Source of the DNA: Nocardia macrotermitis
Lineage (GTDB): Bacteria > Actinomycetota > Actinomycetes > Mycobacteriales > Mycobacteriaceae
NCBI RefSeq assembly: GCF_009604405.1
Contig: NZ_WEGK01000010.1
Coordinates: forward strand, 186,001 to 250,000
DNA length: 64,000 nucleotides
Reading direction: 5' to 3'
Shown: positions 17,731-25,656 of the stretch, piece by piece
Layout of the letters: every line of letters starts with the position of its first letter
Numbering within the stretch: position 1 is the stretch's first letter
Notes under the pieces: generated by a model
Seen by the model: only the letters and a program-made list of their open reading frames with translations
The model's database searches: none
What the model was told of the DNA's origin: nothing
Made by a program: the position numbers and the translations under genes

Positions 17731-18183
17731 CTACGATTCCGGGGTCAGGCGGTCATCGGTCGCCAGCTCGTTCAACTCGTCCCGCAGTTGACCGGCACCC
17801 TGCTCGCCCAGGACCGCAACGACGCGATCCTGGGCCGAACGCCACAGCGCGACCGCCCGTTCGAACCGCTCCCGCCCCTCCTCGGTGAGCGTGACGTGCA
17901 CACTGCGCCGATCCGCGTCGTCCTTGTCCAGCCGCACCAGACCGTCGCGCTGCAACGGGCGCAGCGAATGTCCCAGGCCAGAGCGATCCAGTACCAGAGT
18001 CCGAGCCAGTTCATTGATCGTGACCGGTGCACCGACGGCGAGTTCGGCGAGGATGGCGTACTGCGTCGAACGCAATCCCGCCGGGGCGAGCACCTCGTCG
18101 TAGAGCGCGGTCAACCGCCGCGACGCCTTGCGCAACGCGGTGGCGTAGCACTCGCGGGTCACCGATGGTCGCGGATCCGCCAT
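17731..18183 (-). CDS. MarR-family transcriptional regulator
   Basis: A 150-residue MarR protein. The winged helix is seen in LRSTQYAILAEL, TINELARTLVLDRSGLGHSLRPLQRDGLV and the wing DKDDADRRSVHVTLTEEG. Such dimers repress efflux or detoxification genes and release DNA on binding phenolic or oxidant ligands. The ATG at 18183 (MADPRPS) is preferred over upstream in-frame starts because those lie inside the operator region. It is divergent from the NmrA-like oxidoreductase, and several inverted repeats of a GGGCAT core fill the gap, so autorepression and control of the neighbour are likely. Confidence 0.9.
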   Translation of the reverse strand: MADPRPSVTRECYATALRKASRRLTALYDEVLAPAGLRSTQYAILAELAVGAPVTINELARTLVLDRSGLGHSLRPLQRDGLVRLDKDDADRRSVHVTLTEEGRERFERAVALWRSAQDRVVAVLGEQGAGQLRDELNELATDDRLTPES

Positions 18184-18245
18184 TCGCGCACCTCCGTCGA
18201 TTGTTCCAGCCCTTCCGTCCCGGTCAACGTCGCGCGTCCCGGCCG

Positions 18246-18266
18246 CATGCCCAAAATACGGGCATG
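18246..18266. promoter_or_regulatory. inverted repeat, probable MarR operator 1
   Basis: CATGCCC at 18246-18252 and GGGCATG at 18260-18266 form a perfect 7-base inverted repeat with a 7-base AT-rich spacer, between the divergent MarR and NmrA-like genes. Confidence 0.6.
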
Positions 18267-18282
18267 TGCCCCTGATCACAAT

Positions 18283-18294
18283 GGGCATATGCCC
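18283..18294. promoter_or_regulatory. palindrome, probable MarR operator 2
   Basis: GGGCATATGCCC is a perfect 12-base palindrome with the same GGGCAT half-site as the repeat at 18246-18266. A third, weaker GGCA-TG-TGCC copy lies between them at 18261-18270. Confidence 0.6.
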
Positions 18295-18355
18295 CTATCT
18301 CCGGGCGTTACACGGTGCGGTTGCTCAGTCATCCAGTCTCGGAAGGGACTTCGTC

Positions 18356-19222
18356 ATGACCGGCCATATCCTCATCACCGGCGCCACCGGCAAAACCGGC
18401 GCGAATGCCGCGACCACACTCCTCGAGCAGGGGCAGCACGTCCGCGCCCTGGTGCATCGCGCCGACGACCGGTCCGACCGGCTCGCCGCGGCGGGTGCGG
18501 AGATAGTCGTCGCCGATCTCCTCGATATCGATGCCGTCAGCGCGGCCGCCGCGGGCATGGACGCGGCCTACCTCACCTATCCGATCGCTCCGGGCCTGCT
18601 CGAGGCCACCGCCGCCCTGTTACAGGCCGCCGAGGAGAACGGGTTGCGCGCCATCGTCAACATGTCGCAGATCTCCGCCCGGCGCGATGCGGTCAGCAAT
18701 GCCGCGCGTCAGCACTGGCTCGCCGAACGCATCCTGGACCATTTCCACGGGTCGGTGACCCACATCCGGCCCACCTTCTTCGCCGAATGGCTCACCACCT
18801 TCTACAACCCGGAGTCCGGGCAGCTGCGGCTGCCGTTCGCCGACGCCCGCCACGCACCCATCGCCGCGGAGGATCAGGGGCGGGTCATCGCCGCCGTTCT
18901 GACCGATCCCGAACCGCACGCGGGGAAGATCTATCCTCTCCACGGTCCCGTCGAACTCGATCATCATGAGATCGCCGCCGCTATGAGTCGCACTCTCGGG
19001 CGCGAAATCACTTATGTACCAATAGAACTCGACGAGTTCCAGGCGAACCTCGAACAGCGGGGGTTGAGTCCGCACATGGTGCAGCATCTGGTGAACGTCG
19101 CGGTCGACTATCGCAACGGGATCTTCTCGGGCACCAATTCCGCGGTCCGGGATATCACGGGTGTCGAGCCGCTCACGGTCGAAGCCTTCACCGAGCGGAA
19201 CAAACAGTACTTCGACAGGTGA
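18356..19222 (+). CDS. NmrA-like NAD(P)-binding oxidoreductase
   Basis: A 288-residue atypical SDR of the NmrA/quinone-reductase-2 type. The dinucleotide motif ILITGATGKTGANAATTLLEQG is at the start, with a typical negative-design loop and IRPTFFAEWL in the centre. NmrA-like proteins act as redox sensors or reduce quinones and other small electrophiles. The ATG at 18356 has GGAAGGGA upstream. The divergent MarR regulator and the operators between them make it the likely target gene of a small stress or detoxification switch. Confidence 0.85.
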   Translation: MTGHILITGATGKTGANAATTLLEQGQHVRALVHRADDRSDRLAAAGAEIVVADLLDIDAVSAAAAGMDAAYLTYPIAPGLLEATAALLQAAEENGLRAIVNMSQISARRDAVSNAARQHWLAERILDHFHGSVTHIRPTFFAEWLTTFYNPESGQLRLPFADARHAPIAAEDQGRVIAAVLTDPEPHAGKIYPLHGPVELDHHEIAAAMSRTLGREITYVPIELDEFQANLEQRGLSPHMVQHLVNVAVDYRNGIFSGTNSAVRDITGVEPLTVEAFTERNKQYFDR

Positions 19223-19230
19223 CGGCCGGT

Positions 19231-19260
19231 TGTGGGACGGGCGAATTCGCCCGTCCCACA
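19231..19260. terminator. perfect 30-base palindrome, bidirectional terminator
   Basis: Each 15-base arm reads TGTGGGACGGGCGAA or its exact complement, with no unpaired centre. It lies 8 bases after the NmrA-like stop and 6 bases beyond the LuxC-like stop, between convergent genes. Confidence 0.8.
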
Positions 19261-19266
19261 GGGTGA

Positions 19267-20688
19267 TTACTCCTCGACGCCGTCCTCGTGGGCCATCCAG
19301 TGTACGAAGCGATGCAGCGGGTACATCGCGTCGTGCGGGTTGCCGATGGTGCTGGGGCCCGCTTCGCCGAGGTGGACGATGCGTTGCGCGCCGCCGCTGG
19401 CGAGACGATCGCGGTAGTCGGGCATGCGGTCGAAGGGATAGAAGCCGACGGTCTGGGTGGCCACGTTGACGTAGCGCATCGCGTCGTCGAGCGAGTCGAC
19501 GCGAACCACGTTGGAGATCTTGTTGATCGGGTGGAAGTCGACCGGCTCGTCCGAGCGGATCACCAGGCCGGTGCCGTCGGTCCTGCCGAACACCCGGAAC
19601 TCGTCGTCCAGCATGGTGAGCATGTCGACCTGATCGCGCAGTTCGCCGTCCAGCGGGCGGGTATCACCGGAGGCCGCGGCCTTGGCCGCGATACGCTCGT
19701 ACAGCCGCTGTCCGAACCGGTCCACCTCTTCCGGACTCGCCTCCACGAAGACGAAACGGCTTGCCACACAGGCTTCCTGGTTCAGCACCATGACGTCCGA
19801 GGCGGCGAGTTCGGCGGCGGTGTCCAGCGTCTCGTCGGATGCGAATGCCTCCCGGCCCACCATCGAGATCGAGGTCTTCGGATCGAACGACACCAGTTGG
19901 AAACCGGGGCCCAGGTACTTGATCACGTTGTCGATGGCATCGCCACCACCCCACGCCACGATCTTGTCGAAGTACTGCGGCCGGTACAGCGCACGCTCGA
20001 CGGACTCGTCCCCGCCACGCCAGTACACCGCCGACATCGATTGCACCACAGGGTGATCCGGATCGATATCGGCCATCGTGCGCAGGATCGCCACGGTGGT
20101 GAACGGGTCGCTGGAGGCCATCTTGAACAGGTTGACCGCCTTGACGAGCGCACCCTGGGCGATCGACTTGACCGCCGTCCCCGGCGAATTGCCCGGCAGC
20201 ACATGCACCAGCCGGGGCGCGAAGGCCCGCACGAAACTCTTGCGTCCGGTGAAGTCCCGCTTGGGAATCCACTCGTCCAACGCGCGCGGGTCCGGGAAGT
20301 TCTGCTCCACAACGGTTTCCAGCAGCCGCTTGTCCAGATAGTAAGCGGCACCGGTCACCTGGGCCTGCAACACCGAGCGCGGCAGCACATGGGTCGAGGT
20401 CATCCGATCGATGCAGTCCCGGACGAAGGGATTGTGCTCGTCACGCAGCCGATCACCGGTCGCGACCAGGAAGTCGATGATCTCGGCGACCGGCACGTTC
20501 AGCAGCGGCGGCACCTCGGTGCGCGGATGCACCGCCTTGTCCAGATCGATGGCCGGGGTGGCGAAGGTGACGCCCAGATCGCGCGAACGATGCCGCGCGT
20601 CACTGCCCTCGACCACCTCGCCGCGCAGGAAGAACGGCGCGGAAACGACGGGCTCGGAAGATGTTTCGCGAATTTCGGCAGCGGTCAC
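19267..20688 (-). CDS. LuxC-like acyl-CoA/acyl-enzyme reductase
   Basis: A 473-residue protein of the LuxC family (PF05893), related to aldehyde dehydrogenases. The catalytic cysteine lies in VLNQEACVASRFVF near residue 306. VHVLPGNSPGTAVKSIAQGAL and VYWRGGDESVE are the cofactor and acyl-binding parts. LuxC reduces an activated acyl group to the aldehyde with NADPH. The GTG start at 20688 shares bases with the stop of the LuxE-like gene (GTGA overlap) and has GAGGAC upstream, so the pair is translationally coupled. No luxAB-type luciferase subunits accompany it, so it serves aldehyde production rather than light. Confidence 0.85.
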   Translation of the reverse strand: MTAAEIRETSSEPVVSAPFFLRGEVVEGSDARHRSRDLGVTFATPAIDLDKAVHPRTEVPPLLNVPVAEIIDFLVATGDRLRDEHNPFVRDCIDRMTSTHVLPRSVLQAQVTGAAYYLDKRLLETVVEQNFPDPRALDEWIPKRDFTGRKSFVRAFAPRLVHVLPGNSPGTAVKSIAQGALVKAVNLFKMASSDPFTTVAILRTMADIDPDHPVVQSMSAVYWRGGDESVERALYRPQYFDKIVAWGGGDAIDNVIKYLGPGFQLVSFDPKTSISMVGREAFASDETLDTAAELAASDVMVLNQEACVASRFVFVEASPEEVDRFGQRLYERIAAKAAASGDTRPLDGELRDQVDMLTMLDDEFRVFGRTDGTGLVIRSDEPVDFHPINKISNVVRVDSLDDAMRYVNVATQTVGFYPFDRMPDYRDRLASGGAQRIVHLGEAGPSTIGNPHDAMYPLHRFVHWMAHEDGVEE

Positions 20689-22034
20689 GACAGTCCTCGC
20701 ACATAGGCATCGACGGTTCCGGCGCAACCGATCTTGTCGTCACCGGCGATATCCGCATAGCGGACGATATTGTTGCGCACCGACGGACCCTTTGCCCCGC
20801 AGGCACATTGATCGAAATCAAGGGAGATCTTGTCGCCGGTGATGACCCCGCCCCAGCGCCCGTCCAGGGACAGGTCGAAGAATCCGGCCCGGCCCTCGAC
20901 CTCACCGGAACTGTGCGGTACCAACGCATCTCCGGATTCGTCCAGGATGATCGGCACCACCCACGGCGGCACGTGGTACCGATTGCCCTGCCGGCACTTG
21001 GGCATTCCGGAATTGAGCTCCTGCATCGAGTAGTTCTGGAAGTCCCGGTTGGGCGGGATGTTGAACGTCTCGTGCACGAACTGCTGATAGTCCTCGGGCA
21101 GCCGGGCGCGCTTGAGCCCGCCGCCGACGTAGATGCAGTTGTCCGGGTGGAAATCCTTTGCCGCGTAACCACGTTCGCGCACCAGCACGGCGACCTGGTA
21201 CAGCGCGTTCCACATGCCGCCGATGTAGAGCTTGTCGGCGCGGTACTCGATGAACGCCTCGGCCGCGGCGATCAGCGCGTTGTCCAGGGACTCCTGCCGC
21301 TGTTTCGAAGTCTGTTCGAAGGCGACGAGTTCCGCCGGGGTGGCGGTCCCCTCGGCCATCTTCTTGCGCAACACCACCATCGAGGTCAGCGCGCCGACGG
21401 TCAGCGGCGGGATCGGCAGCCGGAACCGCTTCTTGTCCGGATCACCGAACGCATCCTGTTGTGCCTCACCGGAAATCAGATTCTTCGGCACCGCCGCGGT
21501 GGGCGCGACGCCCATCATCCGCCGATCCCGCGCCGGTCGCACACCCGAGCCCCAGGAGAACACGTTGACCGTGTCCTTGCGCGACCATTCCATATCGCGT
21601 TCGGAGGCCAGCAGCATCGCGGACTTCCCGGTCGTGCCGCTGGAACACGACACGTAGTGCCCCGCGGCCTGCAATCGCGCGATCCACTCGTCGATATCGC
21701 CGATGCCGTCGGTCTCGATCGGCGCGATCGGATACGGCGAGATGGTGCCCAGCCACTTGCCCAGCCGGTCCCACCGCTCGTCGATCAGGAAGCTCTCCGG
21801 ATAGCTCTTGTACGCGGTGTGCGGAAACAGCAGCGGCACAACGTCATCGAGCGCCCGCACCGCAGTCACACCGGCCTCGGCCGCGCGATGCCCGAGGAGT
21901 CTGATCCGGCCCTTGCGTTCCTGGAACCGCTCATCGATCGCGGCGAACTGCGTCTCGCGCAGCTCGGCGTGCGAGTGCTCGAAGCGGTCCTCGGCATCGA
22001 CGAGTCCGGTCAGTTTTTCTATAGCTGAGCCCAC
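20685..22034 (-). CDS. LuxE/PaaK-like acyl-protein synthetase (adenylating)
   Basis: A 449-residue adenylating enzyme. The phosphate-binding loop SCSSGTTGKSAMLLASE lies near residue 128-145. NYSMQELNSGMP and a CxCG pair (FDQCACGAKG) lie near the C-terminus, as in the LuxE and PaaK families. LuxE activates a carboxylic acid as acyl-AMP and passes it to a cysteine, feeding LuxC. I chose the GTG at 22034 because GGAAGGACG lies 8 bases upstream; the ATG at 22094 has no ribosome binding site. It forms a coupled acid-reductase module with the LuxC-like gene. The acid is unknown. Confidence 0.82.
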   Translation of the reverse strand: MGSAIEKLTGLVDAEDRFEHSHAELRETQFAAIDERFQERKGRIRLLGHRAAEAGVTAVRALDDVVPLLFPHTAYKSYPESFLIDERWDRLGKWLGTISPYPIAPIETDGIGDIDEWIARLQAAGHYVSCSSGTTGKSAMLLASERDMEWSRKDTVNVFSWGSGVRPARDRRMMGVAPTAAVPKNLISGEAQQDAFGDPDKKRFRLPIPPLTVGALTSMVVLRKKMAEGTATPAELVAFEQTSKQRQESLDNALIAAAEAFIEYRADKLYIGGMWNALYQVAVLVRERGYAAKDFHPDNCIYVGGGLKRARLPEDYQQFVHETFNIPPNRDFQNYSMQELNSGMPKCRQGNRYHVPPWVVPIILDESGDALVPHSSGEVEGRAGFFDLSLDGRWGGVITGDKISLDFDQCACGAKGPSVRNNIVRYADIAGDDKIGCAGTVDAYVRGLS

Positions 22035-22155
22035 AGGGAGCGTCCTTCCAGTTGCGCTGTCGATACCCGTCACTTCGAGTTCGATAAATGGCATCTCATG
22101 CGTATCATTATTGGCGAGATGCGGGTCGCGGCGCAAGAGGTGAACCGGAGAGCTG

Positions 22156-22974
22156 TCAGGCGGGCAGGCTGGCCAACAGTTTTCGTGCGGCACGTACGCA
22201 GGGCTCGACTCGTTCGCGCGGGCCCTGACCGGCCGTCATCCGGCTGTGCAGCGGGATCTCGAGCCCGAAGACGCGATCGCCGGGCAGCACCGACAGCAGT
22301 TCCGCCAGGCCCAGCTCGCCCTCGCCGGGGACCATCCGCTCATACATCGCCTCTTCGAAATAGTCCTCGATACTCGGCACGCGCGGGGCGTCGGACAGCT
22401 GGACGTAGCCGATCAGCGTGGGATCAAGGGCCGCAACATCTTTCGCGGTCGCGCCGGAGCGGATCAGATGCATGGTGTCGACAAGCAGCCGGAAGCTCGG
22501 ATCGCCGATCCGCTCGATCACGCTCAGCGCGGCGGGGAGATCACGCACGGCCAGGCAGGGGGCGAATTCGAGGGTCGTCTCCAGGTTTCGCCGCGCGGCC
22601 AGCGCGTGCAGGGCGGCGAACTGGTCGAAGGTGCGAGCCGGATCGTCGTCCATGCTCACGACGTTGATCCGGGGTGCGCCCAGTTCACGGCATATGTCGA
22701 GATCGTTCTCGTACGCGGAAGCGTCCACGCCCGGCCGCACGACGAAACCTTCGGCCAGCGAGATCGACACGCCCGTGGCGTCCATTGTCTCGATCATGCG
22801 TCGCCGCAACGAACGATCCTCGCGCAGTGAGTATTCCGGGTAGTAGTGCCGCCCGTACGGGAACGAGGCCAATCCGGCGGAGATGTGCCGACAGCCCAAT
22901 TCCGCTGCCAGTTCCACGAATTCGACCGGCGGCAGGTTGAATACGCTCGCCTTCTCGATCCCCAATTCGGCCAT
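22156..22974 (-). CDS. sugar-phosphate isomerase/epimerase-like TIM barrel (AP_endonuc_2)
   Basis: A 272-residue xylose-isomerase-like TIM-barrel protein. Metal-binding acidic and His residues are suggested by LEFAPCL, LLVDTMHLIRSG, YVQLSDAPR and FGLEIPLHS. Relatives include IolE, hydroxypyruvate isomerase and sugar epimerases; there is no simple way to choose. Here it may act on the substrate of the surrounding reductase/sulfation cluster. It starts 25 bases after the SDR stop, so it is in the same transcript. The predicted protein has no signal peptide. Confidence 0.78.
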   Translation of the reverse strand: MAELGIEKASVFNLPPVEFVELAAELGCRHISAGLASFPYGRHYYPEYSLREDRSLRRRMIETMDATGVSISLAEGFVVRPGVDASAYENDLDICRELGAPRINVVSMDDDPARTFDQFAALHALAARRNLETTLEFAPCLAVRDLPAALSVIERIGDPSFRLLVDTMHLIRSGATAKDVAALDPTLIGYVQLSDAPRVPSIEDYFEEAMYERMVPGEGELGLAELLSVLPGDRVFGLEIPLHSRMTAGQGPRERVEPCVRAARKLLASLPA

Positions 22975-22999
22975 CGGATCTCCTCTCCCTGCCAGGCGC

Positions 23000-23803
23000 T
23001 CACGCGCCGAGCATCTGCAATCCGCCGTTGACCGCCAGCAACTGCCCGGTCATGAAGCGCGCGCCGGAACCGGCCAGGAAGACCATCATCGGCCCGAGAT
23101 CCGTACGGGGATCGCCGAGTTCGCCGCGCAGCGGCATGGTGTGGCGCAGGCGCTCGCGGAACGCCGCCTCGGCTTCCGGGCCCAGGTGTTCCCAGAGTCG
23201 GTCCGCGCCCGGGGTCGCCATCGCGGGGGCGAGCGCGTTGACCGTCACGCCGTGCGGTCCCCAGGCGGTGGCGGCCGATCGGGTCCACGCCTGCACGCCC
23301 GCCTTCGCGGCCGCGTAGTGCGGCGCCATCGGATTGCCCCGAATCGCTTCGCCCGAACCGAGATTCACGATCCGGCCGCCGCTCTCGCGCATGTGCGAGA
23401 ACGCGGCCTGATTGGTCAGCACGGTCGTGCGGAGATTCGCGTCGAGAACGAGCGTCAACTCGTCCTCGGTCAGCGTCTCGGGGGTGCTGGGCCGCCACAC
23501 ACCCGCCGCGTGCAGCAGCACATCGAGTCCACCGAGAATCTCGACAGCGGCGTCGAAAGCGCTCTCTACCGACTCCCGATCACGCGCGTCGCACTGCACC
23601 CACGCGCACGAACGCTCCAGCTCACCGGACGGACGCGTGCGATGGAACAACCCGACGACCCGCGCTCCGGCCTCGACGAAAGATCCCACCGCCGCCGCAC
23701 CGATCCCCGTCGCCGCACCCGACACGACGATCCGCCGACCGGCCAGCACCCCGTCCGGGCTCGCGGACACACCTTCGTCCACCACGATCAACTCCTTCGA
23801 CAT
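23000..23803 (-). CDS. short-chain dehydrogenase/reductase (SDR)
   Basis: A 267-residue classical SDR. It has the cofactor motif VVSGAATGIGAAAVG, an NNAG-like HAAG, and the active-site YAAAKAGV with the Ser in VNLGSGEA at the expected spacing. The tail has FMTGQLLAVNGG. The start used is MSKELIVV; an ATG four codons upstream is possible. It is first in a four-gene run with the TIM-barrel protein and LuxE/LuxC. It could reduce the aldehyde made by LuxC to an alcohol, or act on a ring hydroxyl. The gap upstream (23804-24051) is the likely site of a second promoter in the locus. Confidence 0.85.
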   Translation of the reverse strand: MSKELIVVDEGVSASPDGVLAGRRIVVSGAATGIGAAAVGSFVEAGARVVGLFHRTRPSGELERSCAWVQCDARDRESVESAFDAAVEILGGLDVLLHAAGVWRPSTPETLTEDELTLVLDANLRTTVLTNQAAFSHMRESGGRIVNLGSGEAIRGNPMAPHYAAAKAGVQAWTRSAATAWGPHGVTVNALAPAMATPGADRLWEHLGPEAEAAFRERLRHTMPLRGELGDPRTDLGPMMVFLAGSGARFMTGQLLAVNGGLQMLGA

Positions 23804-24051
23804 CTCGCCGCGCACCTCATCGGCGAATTCATTGCACTATATCAGCGCATTGCCGATACCAGACCGAAGCGCAGGGAATGCTCCGACGCAGCCCTCGATC
23901 ACGACGTCACGTAACGAAATATCCTGCTCCAACACGCTTCTGACTTGGGAACACAGCAACACCTACCTCTAACCCAGCCACTCGCCAGAATGATATTCAG
24001 TGTCCTGTATGTGTGCGTTGCGCGGGTAGCCCCACCACCACCCGACGCCGG

Positions 24052-25656
24052 TCACACCCGCACATCCCCTCCCGTCGCGGGCTTCCGCCCGTGCCGCATG
24101 AAGATCGCGATCACCAACGCGACGAGCGTGGTCCCCGTGACCACCCAGAACCCCTCGGCATACCCCCGATCGGTGAACACCTGCGACAACACCGTCACCG
24201 ACGAATGCCCCGCCACATCGATGTGCGCCTCGACCGGATTGTTGTTCAGCAGCGCGGTGGTGATGCCGATGACGACGCCCGACCCCATACTCGACATCAC
24301 CCCGAGCATCCCCGCGCTGATGCCCTGTTGTTCCGCGGGCACGGCCTCGACGATCAGAATCGGTTGTGCCGCATACAGAAATCCGCTGCCGATGCCGCCG
24401 AGCAGATAGATCAGCAGATACGCCTGCCAGCTGTAGTGCGTGAGCGCGAACGCGCACGAAGCCACCGCGAGGACGGCGAAGGCGGCGATCGCCAGCACGC
24501 GCCCGCCCACCCGACGGGACAGTGCCCCGGCGATCGGCCCGAGGACCATGACGATCAGGCCCGCCCAGATCCCGATGTGCACCGCGTACGACAGCATGCC
24601 GAATCCATCGCCGTAGCTGTAGCCGGGATCGAACACGACGTGCACCAGCTCGCGCGGAATGCTCTGCCCGGTGTGCTGCCGGACCGAGGCGACCGTCCCG
24701 TCGATCACCGATTCGCGCAGTCCGGCCGCCGCGGGCGTCTGCGTCATGTACCCCAGCGCCAGCGGCATCAGGGCGGTGATGCCGACGCCGAACATGACCA
24801 TCAGCAGCACCATGCCGAGCTTCGGAGAGAACAGCAGCCGCATATCGATCAGCGGCTGCGGAATCCGGAACTCGACCAGCACGAACACCCCGAGCAGCAC
24901 CAGGCCGCCGAGCAGCCAGGCCAGGGCCGACGGGCGGGTCCAGCCCCAGCTCTGGCCGTTGTCCAGGTACAGCAGGGTGAGCAGCGCGCCGCCGGACAGC
25001 AGCACCGCGCCCAGCGGATCGATCCGCTCCCGCACCCGCACCTTCGTCTCGGGCACCAGGAACACCACCAGCGGCGTCAACACCAGCGTGTAGATCGCCA
25101 GGAACCAGAACATCGCCTGCCACGCGAAGTGATCGACCAGAACGCCGCCGATCACCGGCGCGAGCACACCGGAGAAACCCAGCCCCGCGCCGATCACGCC
25201 CAGTCCGACCGGAACGAGCTTGCGCGGCAACAGATCCCGCACCAGACCGTAGGCGATGAACTGTGTCGCCAGCGACAGCGCCGACAGACCGCGTCCGACC
25301 AGGAACAGCGTCCAGTTGGATGTACTCGCGCAGACCACGCAGCCGACCAGGAACAGCACACCGCACAGCAGGAAGATCTTCTTCTTCCCCCAGATGTCAC
25401 TGCATTTGCCCAGCAGCGGGATCGCCGCGGCACCGACGATGCCCAGAATGATCACCGCCCAGTTGATATTTCCGCCGACGCCGGAGAACGTCTTCGACAT
25501 CTTCTGCAATCCGGCCGCGACCATCGTGTACTGGATCGGAGCGACCTCGGTGTAGAGCACGATGATCGTCAGCACCGTGAAGATACGCAGCCGCGAGGCG
25601 TTGTCGAGACGGCCGGAATCATCGACTACTGTTGCGGCCGAGCTATTTTCACTCAT
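24052..25656 (-). CDS. MFS transporter, DHA2-like (14 TM)
   Basis: A 534-residue MFS protein with about 14 hydrophobic helices. The loop LGKCSDIWGKKKIFLL is motif A, and AGLGFSGVLAPVIGG is the antiporter-type motif C. That favours proton-coupled export. The start overlaps the stop of the CysNC gene by 8 bases, so it is part of the sulfation operon. An exporter coupled to PAPS synthesis and a sulfotransferase suggests that a sulfated product leaves the cell. Its nearest relative in the window is the MFS at 3592-5097. Confidence 0.88.
   Translation of the reverse strand: MSENSSAATVVDDSGRLDNASRLRIFTVLTIIVLYTEVAPIQYTMVAAGLQKMSKTFSGVGGNINWAVIILGIVGAAAIPLLGKCSDIWGKKKIFLLCGVLFLVGCVVCASTSNWTLFLVGRGLSALSLATQFIAYGLVRDLLPRKLVPVGLGVIGAGLGFSGVLAPVIGGVLVDHFAWQAMFWFLAIYTLVLTPLVVFLVPETKVRVRERIDPLGAVLLSGGALLTLLYLDNGQSWGWTRPSALAWLLGGLVLLGVFVLVEFRIPQPLIDMRLLFSPKLGMVLLMVMFGVGITALMPLALGYMTQTPAAAGLRESVIDGTVASVRQHTGQSIPRELVHVVFDPGYSYGDGFGMLSYAVHIGIWAGLIVMVLGPIAGALSRRVGGRVLAIAAFAVLAVASCAFALTHYSWQAYLLIYLLGGIGSGFLYAAQPILIVEAVPAEQQGISAGMLGVMSSMGSGVVIGITTALLNNNPVEAHIDVAGHSSVTVLSQVFTDRGYAEGFWVVTGTTLVALVIAIFMRHGRKPATGGDVRV

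Noticed and set aside
8566..22034. A split bioluminescence operon, because luciferase-like and LuxC/LuxE-like genes are in the same window.
   Set aside because: The flavin enzyme belongs to the NtaA/DszA-type branch, lies about 10 kb away under its own LacI control, and no luxB- or luxD-like gene is present.
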